A stretch of DNA of 64,000 bases from Arenibacter sp. 6A1 (GTDB taxonomy: Bacteria; Bacteroidota; Bacteroidia; Flavobacteriales; Flavobacteriaceae): NCBI RefSeq assembly GCF_012272855.1, contig NZ_JAAXCQ010000007.1:186001-250000 (forward strand), written 5' to 3'. Within the stretch, counting starts at the first letter, position 1. Every line of letters starts with the position of its first letter. Below are positions 28,779-38,361 of the stretch, one piece after another. The translations under genes were made by a program, and so were the position numbers. The notes under the pieces are model-generated. The model was not told where the DNA came from. It saw only the letters and a program-made list of their open reading frames with translations, and did no database searches.

Positions 28779-29465
28779 CTAGGCTTCTTTTAAAAGGATG
28801 TCTTTTAATTCCGCTAGGGAGGCTAAGACATGGGTAGGATTGGCCGATAATAACTGGGATTTATTATGGGCTCCTGACGTAACTCCAACGGTCATCCCGC
28901 AGTGAGCATTTTTACCTTCTTGAATATCAATAATAGAATCGCCTGCCTTCAGCACTTTTTGAGCATCGGTTACCTGCAACAAGTTCATGGCTTCTTCGAT
29001 CATGTCTGGATTTGGCCTGCCCAATTTTACATCATCGGCCGTAATAAGCGCATCGTATTGGACTCCTTGGCACCATCCCATTTTATCTAATAGCAATTGG
29101 GCCGTATTTTTATCGTAGCCTGTGTTTAAGGCTACTTTAATATTTGCCTTTTTTAAACTTTCCAACAGTTCTGGTACCCCATCATAACTACTTACCTCTA
29201 GTTCTTGGTAAGCTTGTTTTAACATCCCCTTAAAGTCCTCGAAAATTTCCGATGTATTAGGGCTACTATCTACAGCATCGTTGGCCTTTAGTATATCTTT
29301 TATCGCTTGGTGCTTTTCTTTTCCTGCGCCATGTTCCAAGACAAAGTCCAGACTTAAGTCAAAGCCTTTTTTATTGATTGCCTTTTGCAAGGTTTTGTAC
29401 ACCACATTATCTTCATTGACCGTGGTTCCTGCCATATCAAATACGGCTAATTCTATAGTGTGCAT
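28779..29465 (-). CDS. Phosphonatase-like HAD hydrolase
   Basis: A 228-residue haloacid-dehalogenase-fold hydrolase with the nucleophile motif FDMAGTTV (Asp10), a helical cap containing GAGKEKHQAI, motif II around LNTGYDKNT, and GDSIIDIQEGKNA with the acidic metal ligands. The family (TIGR03351-like) is related to phosphonoacetaldehyde hydrolase PhnX, which uses a cap lysine to form a Schiff base. Lys in GKEKH could be that residue, but this is unproven. It overlaps the upstream FAD oxidoreductase gene by 13 nt, so the two steps are coupled. Confidence 0.85.
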   Translation of the reverse strand: MHTIELAVFDMAGTTVNEDNVVYKTLQKAINKKGFDLSLDFVLEHGAGKEKHQAIKDILKANDAVDSSPNTSEIFEDFKGMLKQAYQELEVSSYDGVPELLESLKKANIKVALNTGYDKNTAQLLLDKMGWCQGVQYDALITADDVKLGRPNPDMIEEAMNLLQVTDAQKVLKAGDSIIDIQEGKNAHCGMTVGVTSGAHNKSQLLSANPTHVLASLAELKDILLKEA

Positions 29466-30622
29466 TCTTCCTTATTATAAAGTTTCGTAATATTTTCCTT
29501 GGAAAACCCAGCGCTTCCTGTCATTCCCTTTCCTCCTATTCCTGTAACGATATGAATATTATCATCCATATTTTTTTGATAAATATCGGTTGTTTTACAT
29601 TGGGAATACATCCCAAACCAACGATGTTGAATGTCATAAGTGGGCAGGTCCATTATTTTTTTAGATTCCTCGATGATAAAGTTATCAATGTCCATATTCA
29701 AATCAAACCCTAAAAGATCCTTTTCCTTTGCGGAGGCGTATTCATGAGAGTCGCCAAGAATAACCGAACCGTCGCACGCTTGTTTGAACAATATATGGAC
29801 GCCCCACTTTTTTTCGAGGGAATCGGGGCTTTCTTTGGCCTTTATAGCTTTATAGGAAGCACATTCTTCAAAAGCCTCATAGCGCCTAATAGATAGTCCG
29901 GTTAAGATAGAGCCTTGCAATTTATAGTTTTGTTGGGGTTTGGTACTCATCATTTGTAGTTTAGAAACTACTAGATCGCTTTCCTGAAAGGTCTTGGGAT
30001 ACAAGGTCTCAAAATCGCTCCCATTGCAAATCATCACCTTTGCCGCTTTAAAAGTTTCCCCCATAGCGGTGGTCAACACCACCTCGTCGGCCAAAGATTC
30101 GCACTGCATTATTTTTTTATTAAAAAATAGCTCGAGTCCTATCTCTTTCATATAGCCGTGCAATTTATTGATCATGACCCTTGGTTCTACGATCACTTCC
30201 TCTGGAAAAAAAAGTCCGGCTTTTACATAATCGCTACGCAGGCCATTATATTTATCAAGGCACTGGGTTTTTGTCAATAGCTGCGAGCTATACGCATTCT
30301 GTTTATTGATTGCCGCCAATTCTTCTAGCAATTGCACCTCCTCTTCGTTAGAAGCCAAATACACAGACCCCTGTTGGCGTACAGAAATATCGAATTTTGA
30401 TTGTATTTCCTTATATATTCGCAAACTCTCCCTTCCATAGGCCTGCCACTTAGAGTCCATGCCCGACGGCACTACCTGCCCAAAATTGCGTACTGTGGCT
30501 CCTTGGGGAGCATTGTTTTTTTCGATCAAGGCCACTTTCAGCCCCAATTGCATCGCCGCATAGGCATGAAAAGTGCCCAAAACACCTCCACCAACGACTA
30601 TAAGGTCATATTTTTTCTTCAT
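29453..30622 (-). CDS. TIGR03364-type FAD-dependent oxidoreductase
   Basis: A 389-residue flavoprotein with the FAD motif VVGGGVLGTFHAYAA, ATVRNFGQVVPSG after the first domain, and a C-terminal GIGGKGMTGSAGF FAD-contact segment. The layout matches the TIGR03364 group, which is known from organophosphonate loci and thought to oxidise an amino- or alkyl-phosphonate to an aldehyde. Its coupling to the phosphonatase-like hydrolase (13-nt overlap) and to the DUF5690 transporter (4-nt overlap) supports that pathway here. The substrate is inferred. Confidence 0.85.
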   Translation of the reverse strand: MKKKYDLIVVGGGVLGTFHAYAAMQLGLKVALIEKNNAPQGATVRNFGQVVPSGMDSKWQAYGRESLRIYKEIQSKFDISVRQQGSVYLASNEEEVQLLEELAAINKQNAYSSQLLTKTQCLDKYNGLRSDYVKAGLFFPEEVIVEPRVMINKLHGYMKEIGLELFFNKKIMQCESLADEVVLTTAMGETFKAAKVMICNGSDFETLYPKTFQESDLVVSKLQMMSTKPQQNYKLQGSILTGLSIRRYEAFEECASYKAIKAKESPDSLEKKWGVHILFKQACDGSVILGDSHEYASAKEKDLLGFDLNMDIDNFIIEESKKIMDLPTYDIQHRWFGMYSQCKTTDIYQKNMDDNIHIVTGIGGKGMTGSAGFSKENITKLYNKEECTL

Positions 30623-31926
30623 AATTCTATTAGTTGCATTTCGGGATGTGATGTTTCCCTACTAATTTTTAAACTATTCTCTTTTCTATATTTTCTTTTA
30701 AAGTAGACCAAGGATATCACCGCAATTACACCCCCTAAAACAGCAATCAGGTAAGAGCTTCCTATAAAAAAGTTAAGCCATGAAATATTGCTCTGTCCAA
30801 AATTCTTATAAAGGAGTACAGCCATACTTCCCAAATACCCAAAGGCATCGGCAATGTAAATCAGGTATCCGGCATTGCCGTTTATTTTAAAGGTGGCAAT
30901 CATCCTATCAAAAAAAATGCAATTAAAGGGCACATAACATATATAGAGCCCAAAACCAACGCTCATCATCCAAACTACCGGAGAAATAACTCCACCCTGA
31001 AAAAGCAAGGTTGTTATTCCAATGCCCACGGTGCCAAAAAGCAATAAATAATGATAAGAGACAAAAGCTTTGTAATTACTTTTTAATAGCCCGATGACCC
31101 CGATGATCACCAATACTAAAACGGCGATGGGTATTTCTGAAAAGGTATAGATAGCGGCGTTCCCTTCAAACCCTAGGGAATCCCATATCTCCCTGGTAAA
31201 ATTATCCCTAAAATCGCGCAATGCCGTTAAAAAGGTATAGAAGACCACCAAAATCACTATCGGAAAAAAGAAAGCCCCAAACACTTTTTTACGATCTTTT
31301 GCAGTCATAGGTTTCCGTGCTGTTTTTAGCTGTTCATCTTCTTTCGTAGGTGGTGGCATCCTATTGAGCAACCAGGCAAAAAATACAAAAGGAACAATAA
31401 AAACCGCTCCGGTAACCGCCGGCATCCAAAACTCGGAAACCTGCCATTTTTCCATCACCAAAAGTCCAGCCGATTTTACTACCCCACTAGAAACGATAAA
31501 ACTAGAACATAGGGCAACCCCAAGAAACTCTGTAAACTTGCGACCTTCCAAATATGAAAAAACAATACCCCAAACAATCCCCAATGGCAGACCGTTTAGA
31601 AACATAAAAATAACATTATAGGGCATTGGGGTTATTCCAAAGAGAAGGAGACTAAGCTCGGCTAAAAGGATCATTCCTATTAAATAATAGATGCGTTTTT
31701 GAGGTTTAAGTTCCGAAATTACCTTTATACCAATGAACTTGGAAAGCATATACCCAATTACTTGGGCAATGATCAGGATAATTTTGTAGTCGATTCCCAT
31801 AAAAGAAAAATCCTCGTAGGTAGCCACCGTAAAGGGCTTTCGAAAGGCATACATACAAAAATATGTGCCAAAGGAAGCAAACGCCCCATATAACAAAAAC
31901 CTGATATCTCTTTTCCCTGCTTTCAA
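30619..31926 (-). CDS. DUF5690 family membrane transporter (MFS-like)
   Basis: A 435-residue protein with about 12 hydrophobic segments. Its N-terminus (FLLYGAFASFGTYFCMYAFRKPF) resembles the organophosphate:phosphate antiporter branch of the major facilitator superfamily, including a YAFRKPF motif like GlpT/UhpT. It heads the three-gene operon ending at the 28718 terminator. It probably brings the organophosphorus compound, or an intermediate released in the periplasm, across the inner membrane. Transport direction and substrate are inferred from family and context. Confidence 0.82.
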   Translation of the reverse strand: MKAGKRDIRFLLYGAFASFGTYFCMYAFRKPFTVATYEDFSFMGIDYKIILIIAQVIGYMLSKFIGIKVISELKPQKRIYYLIGMILLAELSLLLFGITPMPYNVIFMFLNGLPLGIVWGIVFSYLEGRKFTEFLGVALCSSFIVSSGVVKSAGLLVMEKWQVSEFWMPAVTGAVFIVPFVFFAWLLNRMPPPTKEDEQLKTARKPMTAKDRKKVFGAFFFPIVILVVFYTFLTALRDFRDNFTREIWDSLGFEGNAAIYTFSEIPIAVLVLVIIGVIGLLKSNYKAFVSYHYLLLFGTVGIGITTLLFQGGVISPVVWMMSVGFGLYICYVPFNCIFFDRMIATFKINGNAGYLIYIADAFGYLGSMAVLLYKNFGQSNISWLNFFIGSSYLIAVLGGVIAVISLVYFKRKYRKENSLKISRETSHPEMQLIEL

Positions 31927-31978
31927 CTATTTCCTTGTTTAATTCGTACCTCGGTACAAATGGTGAATTATTGAATAC

Positions 31979-32011
31979 AAAACTCCTTACTTTTTTACGG
32001 TAAGGAGTTTT
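31979..32011. terminator. Terminator-like hairpin between the metal and phosphonate loci
   Basis: AAAACTCCTTAC and GTAAGGAGTTTT pair perfectly (12 bp) around a 9-nt loop. It lies downstream of the metal-resistance genes on the minus strand and upstream of the DUF5690 gene. The T tract is short on either side. Confidence 0.6.
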
Positions 32012-32169
32012 TAAGGGGTTATGAGATTGTTAGGGAAAGTTTATAAAATAAGAACGTATGTTAAGAGAAGGTTAGTTATATGATTTTAAAATAAAAATGG
32101 CCCATAGCAACCTTCTCTTTTTTAAGGAAAAATCACCATGAACCATTAAATAGGTACTCGTTAAAAATA

Positions 32170-33912
32170 TTATTTTATAGAGTCTACCACACTACCACAG
32201 CGTAACATACTGTCGCCGTAATACGGGTTCTTAATATCTTTCTCCCTACTCAACCAATAAGCACCTTTATCGCTGTTGGCCATAGGACAATGTTGAATAT
32301 ATATGGGCGCTGATCCTTCTTTGAGGTTGGCGCCTATGGTGATCATATGGTCGGATAGGGTTACAAGTTCCGCACGTTGTTTTTTAAGATCCTCCGTTTC
32401 GGAAATGGTCAAATACTGTTTTTCCAACGATGATAAGTACTCCTTGGCACTTGCGTCAAGTCCCTTGTCTTTCCCCAGTTTCTTTAGGGGCGCTAAACTT
32501 TTCTTTGCCGCTGCACTTGCCAAGGCCGCATCACTGGCAACCAAGGCATCCTTCATTTCCAAGTATGCGGCGATTACCTTTTTGAACTCGGCCTCCAAAG
32601 TAGCCGACCAGGCTATTTTTAACTCGGTTGCGGATTCTTGGCCCATACTGCCCGAATGTCCTTCGTGCCCTGTTGTCGTTTTTCCTCCACTTTGGTTCAT
32701 CATAGATTTCTTTCCCATTAATTGGGCCGCCGCGTCTACGGTAAAGGCTCCGTTAACGACAATTTCTTCCCCATTTTCCAAACCGCTGAGTACGGTATAG
32801 CTACCATTGCTCAGTATTCCTAGGGTTACTTCCCTCAGCTGAAAAATAGGCTCATCGCTACTTTCCTTTATATATACCAAAGAGCGTTTTCCGGTCCAAA
32901 GGACGGCACTTTCTGGAATAACAATTACCTCATCATCTTGCTTGCCTAAAATATCGATTTTCCCTTCAACGAACATTCCCGGTTTAAAAGTAGCATCCTT
33001 ATTTTGTAATGTTGCCCGTACCATTACTGTTCTGGTACTGGTATTCAACCTTGGGTCGATGAATGAGATCTTTGCCTCAAATTCCTTATTGGGATATGCC
33101 TTGGCAGTAATGTTTACTGTTTGCCCGACTTTTAGTGAAGGTATTTGATTTTCATAGGCGTCGAATACTGCCCAAACCGAGTTTAGATCGGCAATTTTAA
33201 ATAGAGGTTGCCCCTGCTTCACATAGTCGCCTTCCTGCACCAGTTTTTCGGAAACCGTTCCGGCAACAGTGGCATAGATCGGAAAATTTTCTCTCACTTT
33301 TCCCGAAGTTTCAATTTGGTCTATTTGCCCTTCGCTTAGCTTCCACAACCTTAATTTATTGCGCACGGCCTTGTAGAGCGAAGGCTGTGTAGCCTTTAAG
33401 CTTGCCGCCGTTATAAGTTCTTGTTGCGCCGCTACTAGGGCAGGGGCGTAGATAGTGGCCAAAAGTTGCCCTTTCTTTACCGTTTCCCCAGTAAAACTAA
33501 CCCCTAATTTCTCTACCCTTCCTTCAAAGTAAGAAGCTTGTACAGCATTGGCCTCTTCATTTTCTTTAATTTTCCCTGATAGTTTCAGCTTGTTCTCACC
33601 AGCTTCTCCAGCGCCTACCATAGCCGTCTGAACATTGGCCAAGGCCATGGCATTTTTGGTCATTTTAAACTGATCGGCAGCCAAACCGTCCGCGCCAGAC
33701 TCCGCAGGAATAAGGTCCATACCACAAATGGGGCAGTCCCCAGCTTCGGGCTGCATAATCTGAGGATGCATGGAACAGGTCCATAGCTGACTCTCGGCCA
33801 CTTCCCCGGAATGATCGTGTTGATCTTCTTTGCTGGCACTTTCTCCAAATAGCAGCCATCCCATTAGGAGACCTGCTAGTAATATCCCGACATATAGTAT
33901 GTACTTTTTCAT
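32170..33912 (-). CDS. cusB: Heavy-metal RND efflux periplasmic adaptor (CusB type) with metal-binding and DUF3347 domains
   Basis: A 580-residue adaptor linking an RND pump to an outer-membrane channel. It has an N-terminal membrane anchor, a heavy-metal-binding domain (WTCSMHP...[10 protein letters not shown], residues about 44-67), and the membrane-fusion barrel and hairpin (FEGRVEKLGVSFTGETVKKGQ, AGTVSEKLVQEGDYVKQGQ). The C-terminal DUF3347 domain (about 430-575) ends in HCPMANSDKGAYWL. The same C-terminal domain occurs alone at 38362. The gene is separated from the pump genes by four others, unusual for a Cus system. Confidence 0.9.
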   Translation of the reverse strand: MKKYILYVGILLAGLLMGWLLFGESASKEDQHDHSGEVAESQLWTCSMHPQIMQPEAGDCPICGMDLIPAESGADGLAADQFKMTKNAMALANVQTAMVGAGEAGENKLKLSGKIKENEEANAVQASYFEGRVEKLGVSFTGETVKKGQLLATIYAPALVAAQQELITAASLKATQPSLYKAVRNKLRLWKLSEGQIDQIETSGKVRENFPIYATVAGTVSEKLVQEGDYVKQGQPLFKIADLNSVWAVFDAYENQIPSLKVGQTVNITAKAYPNKEFEAKISFIDPRLNTSTRTVMVRATLQNKDATFKPGMFVEGKIDILGKQDDEVIVIPESAVLWTGKRSLVYIKESSDEPIFQLREVTLGILSNGSYTVLSGLENGEEIVVNGAFTVDAAAQLMGKKSMMNQSGGKTTTGHEGHSGSMGQESATELKIAWSATLEAEFKKVIAAYLEMKDALVASDAALASAAAKKSLAPLKKLGKDKGLDASAKEYLSSLEKQYLTISETEDLKKQRAELVTLSDHMITIGANLKEGSAPIYIQHCPMANSDKGAYWLSREKDIKNPYYGDSMLRCGSVVDSIK

Positions 33913-34018
33913 CTTATTCTTATTAATTCATTTATCTCAGATCCACATAGTTCAATGCTCTACATTGCTTTTCCTACCAGGGTCTTTTTTCAAAAACGGC
34001 ACTTATATAATTTGCCCC

Positions 34019-34600
34019 TTAATTTGATACTTTAAAAGGAAAGCTTACGGCTATCTTTTCCCAAGCCATTGAAATTTCCCCTTCCCTATCGTTCTTCTTT
34101 ATTATGGAATATTCTAGGTGCTCCTTCGTCGTATCCAAGGTTTTTGGGGTAACCTGAAAACGCAGTACATCTTCTGATTCCTTATAATCGTCTTTCCCAT
34201 GTTGATTCCAATTGGAATTGAATATGAGGGTCCATTCGGATTTTGTAGGTATCACAAAAAAACCATATTTCCCTGCGGGCAGCACTTGCCCTGCTATGCT
34301 CAGATTTTTATCAGTCTCTATCCAAGTAGCCATGTGGGCTCCTGCTTTCCATACGGCATCAAAGGGTAGTAATCCACCAAAAATGATCCGGTCTCTTACA
34401 CCAGGGGAAGAGTAATCGATATGAATATGGGCATCGCCTATCATTGTCATTACCGAAGTGTGTGGACTTAGTACTTTATTTGCGGTACTGGCCACTTCTT
34501 TTGGCACTGGATGTTGATGGCCTTTGGCCTTGGGTTCTTTAGCATTTTTACAATTAAATAATGCTAAGGAGAATATGGAAATACAAATTATTTTCTTCAT
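34019..34600 (-). CDS. DUF2911 lipoprotein
   Basis: A 193-residue lipoprotein (lipobox ALFNC, Cys17) with the DUF2911 pattern: HIHIDYSSPGVRDRIIFGGLL, WKAGAHMATWIETDKN, and LPAGKYGFFVIPTKSEWTLIFN. The function of DUF2911 is unknown; it is a periplasmic beta domain common in Bacteroidota. It sits 6 nt after copA and upstream of cusB, so it is probably co-transcribed with metal-efflux genes. A role in periplasmic metal handling is a guess. Confidence 0.82.
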   Translation of the reverse strand: MKKIICISIFSLALFNCKNAKEPKAKGHQHPVPKEVASTANKVLSPHTSVMTMIGDAHIHIDYSSPGVRDRIIFGGLLPFDAVWKAGAHMATWIETDKNLSIAGQVLPAGKYGFFVIPTKSEWTLIFNSNWNQHGKDDYKESEDVLRFQVTPKTLDTTKEHLEYSIIKKNDREGEISMAWEKIAVSFPFKVSN

Positions 34601-34606
34601 TAATTC

Positions 34607-37600
34607 TTAATTAATTTTTGTTGTTCGTAATCGCAGGGCATTGGCAATCACCGATACCGAACTAAAGCTCATGGCCAGTGCCGCAATCATGGGAGACAAT
34701 AACAGCCCAAAAACCGGAAACAGCAATCCGGCGGCAATAGGTACCCCTAGACTATTATAAATAAGCGCAAAGAATAAATTCTGTTTTATATTCTTCATCA
34801 CTTTCACACTCAAATTCCGCGCCTTTACTATTCCATGTAAATCTCCTTTTACAAGGGTAATGGCGGCGCTTTCTATGGCTACGTCGGTTCCGGTTCCCAT
34901 GGCGATCCCTACATCGGCCTTTGCCAAAGCAGGGGCATCGTTGATACCGTCTCCGGCCATCGCTACCTTTTTACCTTCTTTTTGTAATTGGGTAACTATA
35001 TTTAGTTTATCCTCCGGCAGCATTTCTGCTTTAAAATCGGCCAAATTCAGGGTTTGGGCCACGGCACTGGCAGTATCGTGATTATCCCCGGTTAGCATCA
35101 TTACCGCTACCCCGTGTGACTGCAGTTCTTCGATGGCTTTTTTACTGCTCTCTTTAATTTTATCACTGATGACCACATAGCCTACACCAATACTGTCGAT
35201 AGCTAAGAAAGGCACTGTTTTCCCCTTTTTCTGCTCTTTCATCACCGTCTCCAGCAATTCGTCAGACAGGCTTACTTGCGCTTCTTCCATCATTTTTTTA
35301 TTGCCCAAGGCCAGTGACTTCCCTTCCACGGTTCCGGTGACCCCTTTTCCGGTCACCGACATAAAATCGGATACTTTCAACAGGGTACTTTCTTTCTCTT
35401 TGGCATAGGCAACGGTTGCTTCTGCCAAAGGGTGCTCGCTATGGTTGTTAAGCGCGTACACATATTGTACAATTTGCTCTTGGGTGTACTCGGAAGAGGC
35501 ACTGCCTACTCGTTCTACAGAAGGCTTTCCTTCGGTGATAGTCCCTGTTTTGTCTATGATAAGGGTATCTATCTTATCCATCTTCTCCAAGGCTTCTGCA
35601 TTCTTGATCAACACTCCAGACTGCGCTCCTTTCCCAACGCCCACCATAACGGACATAGGAGTGGCCAAACCTAGGGCACAGGGACATGCAATAATAAGTA
35701 CGGCAATAGCGTTGACCAATGCGTACACATAGGCCGGTTCCGGACCAAAACTTGCCCATATTACAAAGGTAATCACGGCTATGATGACTACCACGGGCAC
35801 AAAATAACCAGAGATTTTATCGGCCAGTTTTTGTATCGGTGCCTGACTCCTACTAGCTTTGTTCACCATATCGATGATCTGGGCCAGCAGGGTATCGGAC
35901 CCTACTTTTTGGGCTTCCATCAAAAAAGATTGCTTTCCATTAATGGTCCCCGAATTTACCGTATCGCCTTCTCCCTTATCTACAGGAATAGGTTCCCCGG
36001 TGATCATGGATTCGTCTATAGAAGTATTGCCTTCGCGAATGGCCCCATCCACGGGTATTTTTTCTCCCGGTTTTACCCTTAATAAATCTCCTATTTTAAT
36101 TTTATCAATAGCGATGGTTTCTTCCTTGCCATCGACTACTCGTATCGCTTTATTGGGAGCCAGTTTCAACAATTCCTTTACGGCGTTATTTGTTTTACTA
36201 TGGGCCCGTGCTTCCAATAATTGTCCCATCAACACCAAGGTTAGGATAACGGTAGCTGCTTCAAAATATACGTGTACGGTTCCGTGATGCGTCTTAAACT
36301 GGGCAGGGAAAAAATCGGGAAATAACAAGCCAAAAACACTGAACAACCACGCCACTCCTGCACCGATACCGATCAGGGTAAACATATTGAGGTTCCAGGT
36401 CTTTAGGGAACGATAGGCACGTTCGAAAAACATCCATGTAGCGTAAAATACTACGGGGATAGAAAGCACAAATTGTATCCAGTTCCAATAGGTCATTGAA
36501 AGCATGTCGTACAATGGATTGTTCGGTACCATTTCGGACATGGCAATTATAAAAATGGGCAGGGTAAAGATCCCCGCTATCCAAAACTTGCTTAGCAGCT
36601 TCTTATAATTCTTTTCTTCGGCAGATATATCGGCTTCTTTGGGCACTAGATCCATACCACAGATGGGGCAATCCCCGGGTTCGTCCTTTAGTACTTCCGG
36701 ATGCATAGGACAGGTATATTGGCTAGCCCCAAAGGCATCCATTTTCACTTCTTCCACCAAATCCATTCCACAGACCGGACAATCGCCCGCCTTGTCATAA
36801 ATCGTATCGCCTTCGCAATGCATAGGGCAATAAAAGGTACCCGTACCGCTACCTTTTGGCGTTTTTTTAGGCGTTTTATGCTGTTGGGGATTTTCTTCCC
36901 CCGGCATGGCAATACTATAAAGGTCTCCCTCCTTTGCCAAGGCTTCTTGGAATTTCTCTAAAGGGATATTCTCGGTCATGCTTATGGTAGCCTCGGCCTT
37001 TGCCAAATCTACCGATGCTTCTGTAACCCCTGCAACCTGCTTCAAAGTCGCTTCGACATGGCTTCTACAGCCATTACAAGTCATTCCGAAAATTTTATAG
37101 GTAACTGTGCCGTTTCCTTTAAGCTCTTTATCGGATTCCCGCTGCTGAAGTTGCTCCTCTCCCGGCATAGCAATACTATAGCGGTCTCCTTCCTTTGCCA
37201 AGGCCTCTTGGAATTTCTCTATAGGGATTTGATCGGTCATGCTTATCGCAGCCTCGGCCTTTGCCAAGTCTACCGATGCTTCTGTAACCCCTGCAACCTG
37301 TTTCAAGGTCGCTTCGACATGGCTTCTACAGCCATTACAAGTCATTCCGAAAATTTTATAGGTAGCTGTGCCATTTCCTTTAAGCTCTTTATCGGATTCC
37401 CGCTGCTGAAGTTGCTCCTCCCCCGGCATAGCAATACTATAGCGGTCTCCTTCCTTTGCCAAGGCTTCTTGGAATTTCTCTAAAGGGATATGCTCGGTCA
37501 TGCTTATCGTAGCCTCGGCCTTTGCCAAGTCTACCGATACCTCCGTAACCCCTGCAACCTGTTTCAAGGTCGCTTCGACATGGCTTCTACAGCCATTACA

Positions 37601-37633
37601 AGTCATTCCGAAAATTTTATAGGTATGTCTCAT
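34607..37633 (-). CDS. copA: Copper-translocating P-type ATPase with three HMA repeats
   Basis: A 1008-residue inner-membrane pump exporting Cu+ from the cytosol. The N-terminus has three almost identical 87-residue HMA repeats with MTCNGC at residues 10, 97 and 184. Two heavy-metal-binding zinc-ribbon-like motifs ([10 protein letters not shown] at 267; YTCPMHPEV at about 305, each ending CGMDLV) follow. The catalytic core has the membrane metal site CPC (650-652), phosphorylation site DKTGT (Asp694), TGE and GDGINDAP. At 1008 residues it is longer than a usual CopA (about 800) because of these N-terminal domains. It follows the HMA-AraC regulator gene and precedes the DUF2911 gene by 6 nt. 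Confidence 0.95.
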   Translation of the reverse strand: MRHTYKIFGMTCNGCRSHVEATLKQVAGVTEVSVDLAKAEATISMTEHIPLEKFQEALAKEGDRYSIAMPGEEQLQQRESDKELKGNGTATYKIFGMTCNGCRSHVEATLKQVAGVTEASVDLAKAEAAISMTDQIPIEKFQEALAKEGDRYSIAMPGEEQLQQRESDKELKGNGTVTYKIFGMTCNGCRSHVEATLKQVAGVTEASVDLAKAEATISMTENIPLEKFQEALAKEGDLYSIAMPGEENPQQHKTPKKTPKGSGTGTFYCPMHCEGDTIYDKAGDCPVCGMDLVEEVKMDAFGASQYTCPMHPEVLKDEPGDCPICGMDLVPKEADISAEEKNYKKLLSKFWIAGIFTLPIFIIAMSEMVPNNPLYDMLSMTYWNWIQFVLSIPVVFYATWMFFERAYRSLKTWNLNMFTLIGIGAGVAWLFSVFGLLFPDFFPAQFKTHHGTVHVYFEAATVILTLVLMGQLLEARAHSKTNNAVKELLKLAPNKAIRVVDGKEETIAIDKIKIGDLLRVKPGEKIPVDGAIREGNTSIDESMITGEPIPVDKGEGDTVNSGTINGKQSFLMEAQKVGSDTLLAQIIDMVNKASRSQAPIQKLADKISGYFVPVVVIIAVITFVIWASFGPEPAYVYALVNAIAVLIIACPCALGLATPMSVMVGVGKGAQSGVLIKNAEALEKMDKIDTLIIDKTGTITEGKPSVERVGSASSEYTQEQIVQYVYALNNHSEHPLAEATVAYAKEKESTLLKVSDFMSVTGKGVTGTVEGKSLALGNKKMMEEAQVSLSDELLETVMKEQKKGKTVPFLAIDSIGVGYVVISDKIKESSKKAIEELQSHGVAVMMLTGDNHDTASAVAQTLNLADFKAEMLPEDKLNIVTQLQKEGKKVAMAGDGINDAPALAKADVGIAMGTGTDVAIESAAITLVKGDLHGIVKARNLSVKVMKNIKQNLFFALIYNSLGVPIAAGLLFPVFGLLLSPMIAALAMSFSSVSVIANALRLRTTKIN
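36893..37624 (-). repeat. Tandem 261-bp repeat encoding the CopA HMA domains
   Basis: Units at 37624-37364, 37363-37103 and 37102-about 36893 share exact 261-bp spacing (87 codons) and nearly identical DNA. Differences are a handful of substitutions (e.g. TEVSV/TEASV, TEHIPL/TDQIPI/TENIPL). The third unit is truncated at its linker. This indicates recent expansion or ongoing gene conversion. Confidence 0.9.
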
Positions 37634-37657
37634 TGTTTAGGTCTTTAATTGAATACT

Positions 37658-37694
37658 CAAATGTAGCCTTTACCCCTAGCTTGTGTTTTCACAA
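37658..37694 (-). promoter_or_regulatory. Candidate copA promoter and operator
   Basis: On the minus strand TACATTTG (37665-37658) matches the -7 consensus 24 nt before the copA ATG. A perfect palindrome TTGTG-TTTT-CACAA (37681-37694) lies where the -33 region should be. It is a candidate binding site for the adjacent HMA-AraC regulator or another metal sensor. Confidence 0.4.
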
Positions 37695-37707
37695 TTATGG
37701 AGGATGT

Positions 37708-38274
37708 TTATACTATTTGGTCCAATGATTTCCTGTCCCATTGCTGCAAATTCTTATAATCGCTCATAGACATTCCGGTTACCGATTTAAACTGTGCTGC
37801 CAAATGGCTACTGCTTTTATAGTTTAGACTATAGGCTATCTCAGAAAAATTAAGATGTTGCAGCTGAATCAATTCCTTGACTTTTTCAATTTTTAGATTG
37901 ATATAGTACCTTTCTATAGTAATACCCTCTTGTTTACTAAACATTTTGCTCAGTACCGAATAATCCTTCTTTAGTTTTTTGGACAGGTAAGCCGATAAGT
38001 TTTCCTCTGTTGCCGCTTCTAGGTTGTCAATAGCTTCAATGCAAGCTATTTTTAGCTGTTCGTTTACCATCAGCCCGACCTCTTTTACCAGTTCGAAGCC
38101 ATTTTTGTTCAGCAGGCTTTCTATAAAAGCCTCATCGACGCCTTCTTTTTCCAAGAAAACAATCTCTCCTAAGGAAATGGATACCACAACCAGGCCTACC
38201 TTTTTGAACTCCTGTTCCAAAAAGCTTATACACCTATTGCAAACCATATTTTTGACGAGAATCTTTTTTTTCAT
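37708..38274 (-). CDS. AraC-family regulator with N-terminal HMA-like metal-binding domain
   Basis: A 188-residue protein from the ATG at 38274. Residues 1-65 look like a heavy-metal-associated domain with MVCNRC (Cys12, Cys15) and the expected alternating strands and helices. Residues about 85-188 are an AraC-type double helix-turn-helix (LIQLQHLNFSEIAYSLNYKSSSHLAAQFKSVTGMSMSDYK). The simplest reading is a one-component copper sensor for the surrounding efflux genes. It lies directly upstream of copA. Metal binding and target promoters are inferred. Confidence 0.85.
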   Translation of the reverse strand: MKKKILVKNMVCNRCISFLEQEFKKVGLVVVSISLGEIVFLEKEGVDEAFIESLLNKNGFELVKEVGLMVNEQLKIACIEAIDNLEAATEENLSAYLSKKLKKDYSVLSKMFSKQEGITIERYYINLKIEKVKELIQLQHLNFSEIAYSLNYKSSSHLAAQFKSVTGMSMSDYKNLQQWDRKSLDQIV

Positions 38275-38361
38275 GCTTCTTTTTAAGAACAAGCTTATTA
38301 CCCTTTAATTTACGAACAATCTAGAAACTTATAGCCCCTGTCCAAAAACTATACTTCCCTG

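Noticed and set aside
35445-35732. Plus-strand ORFs opposite copA and cusA
   Set aside because: They are shadows of long, well-supported minus-strand genes and match no family.
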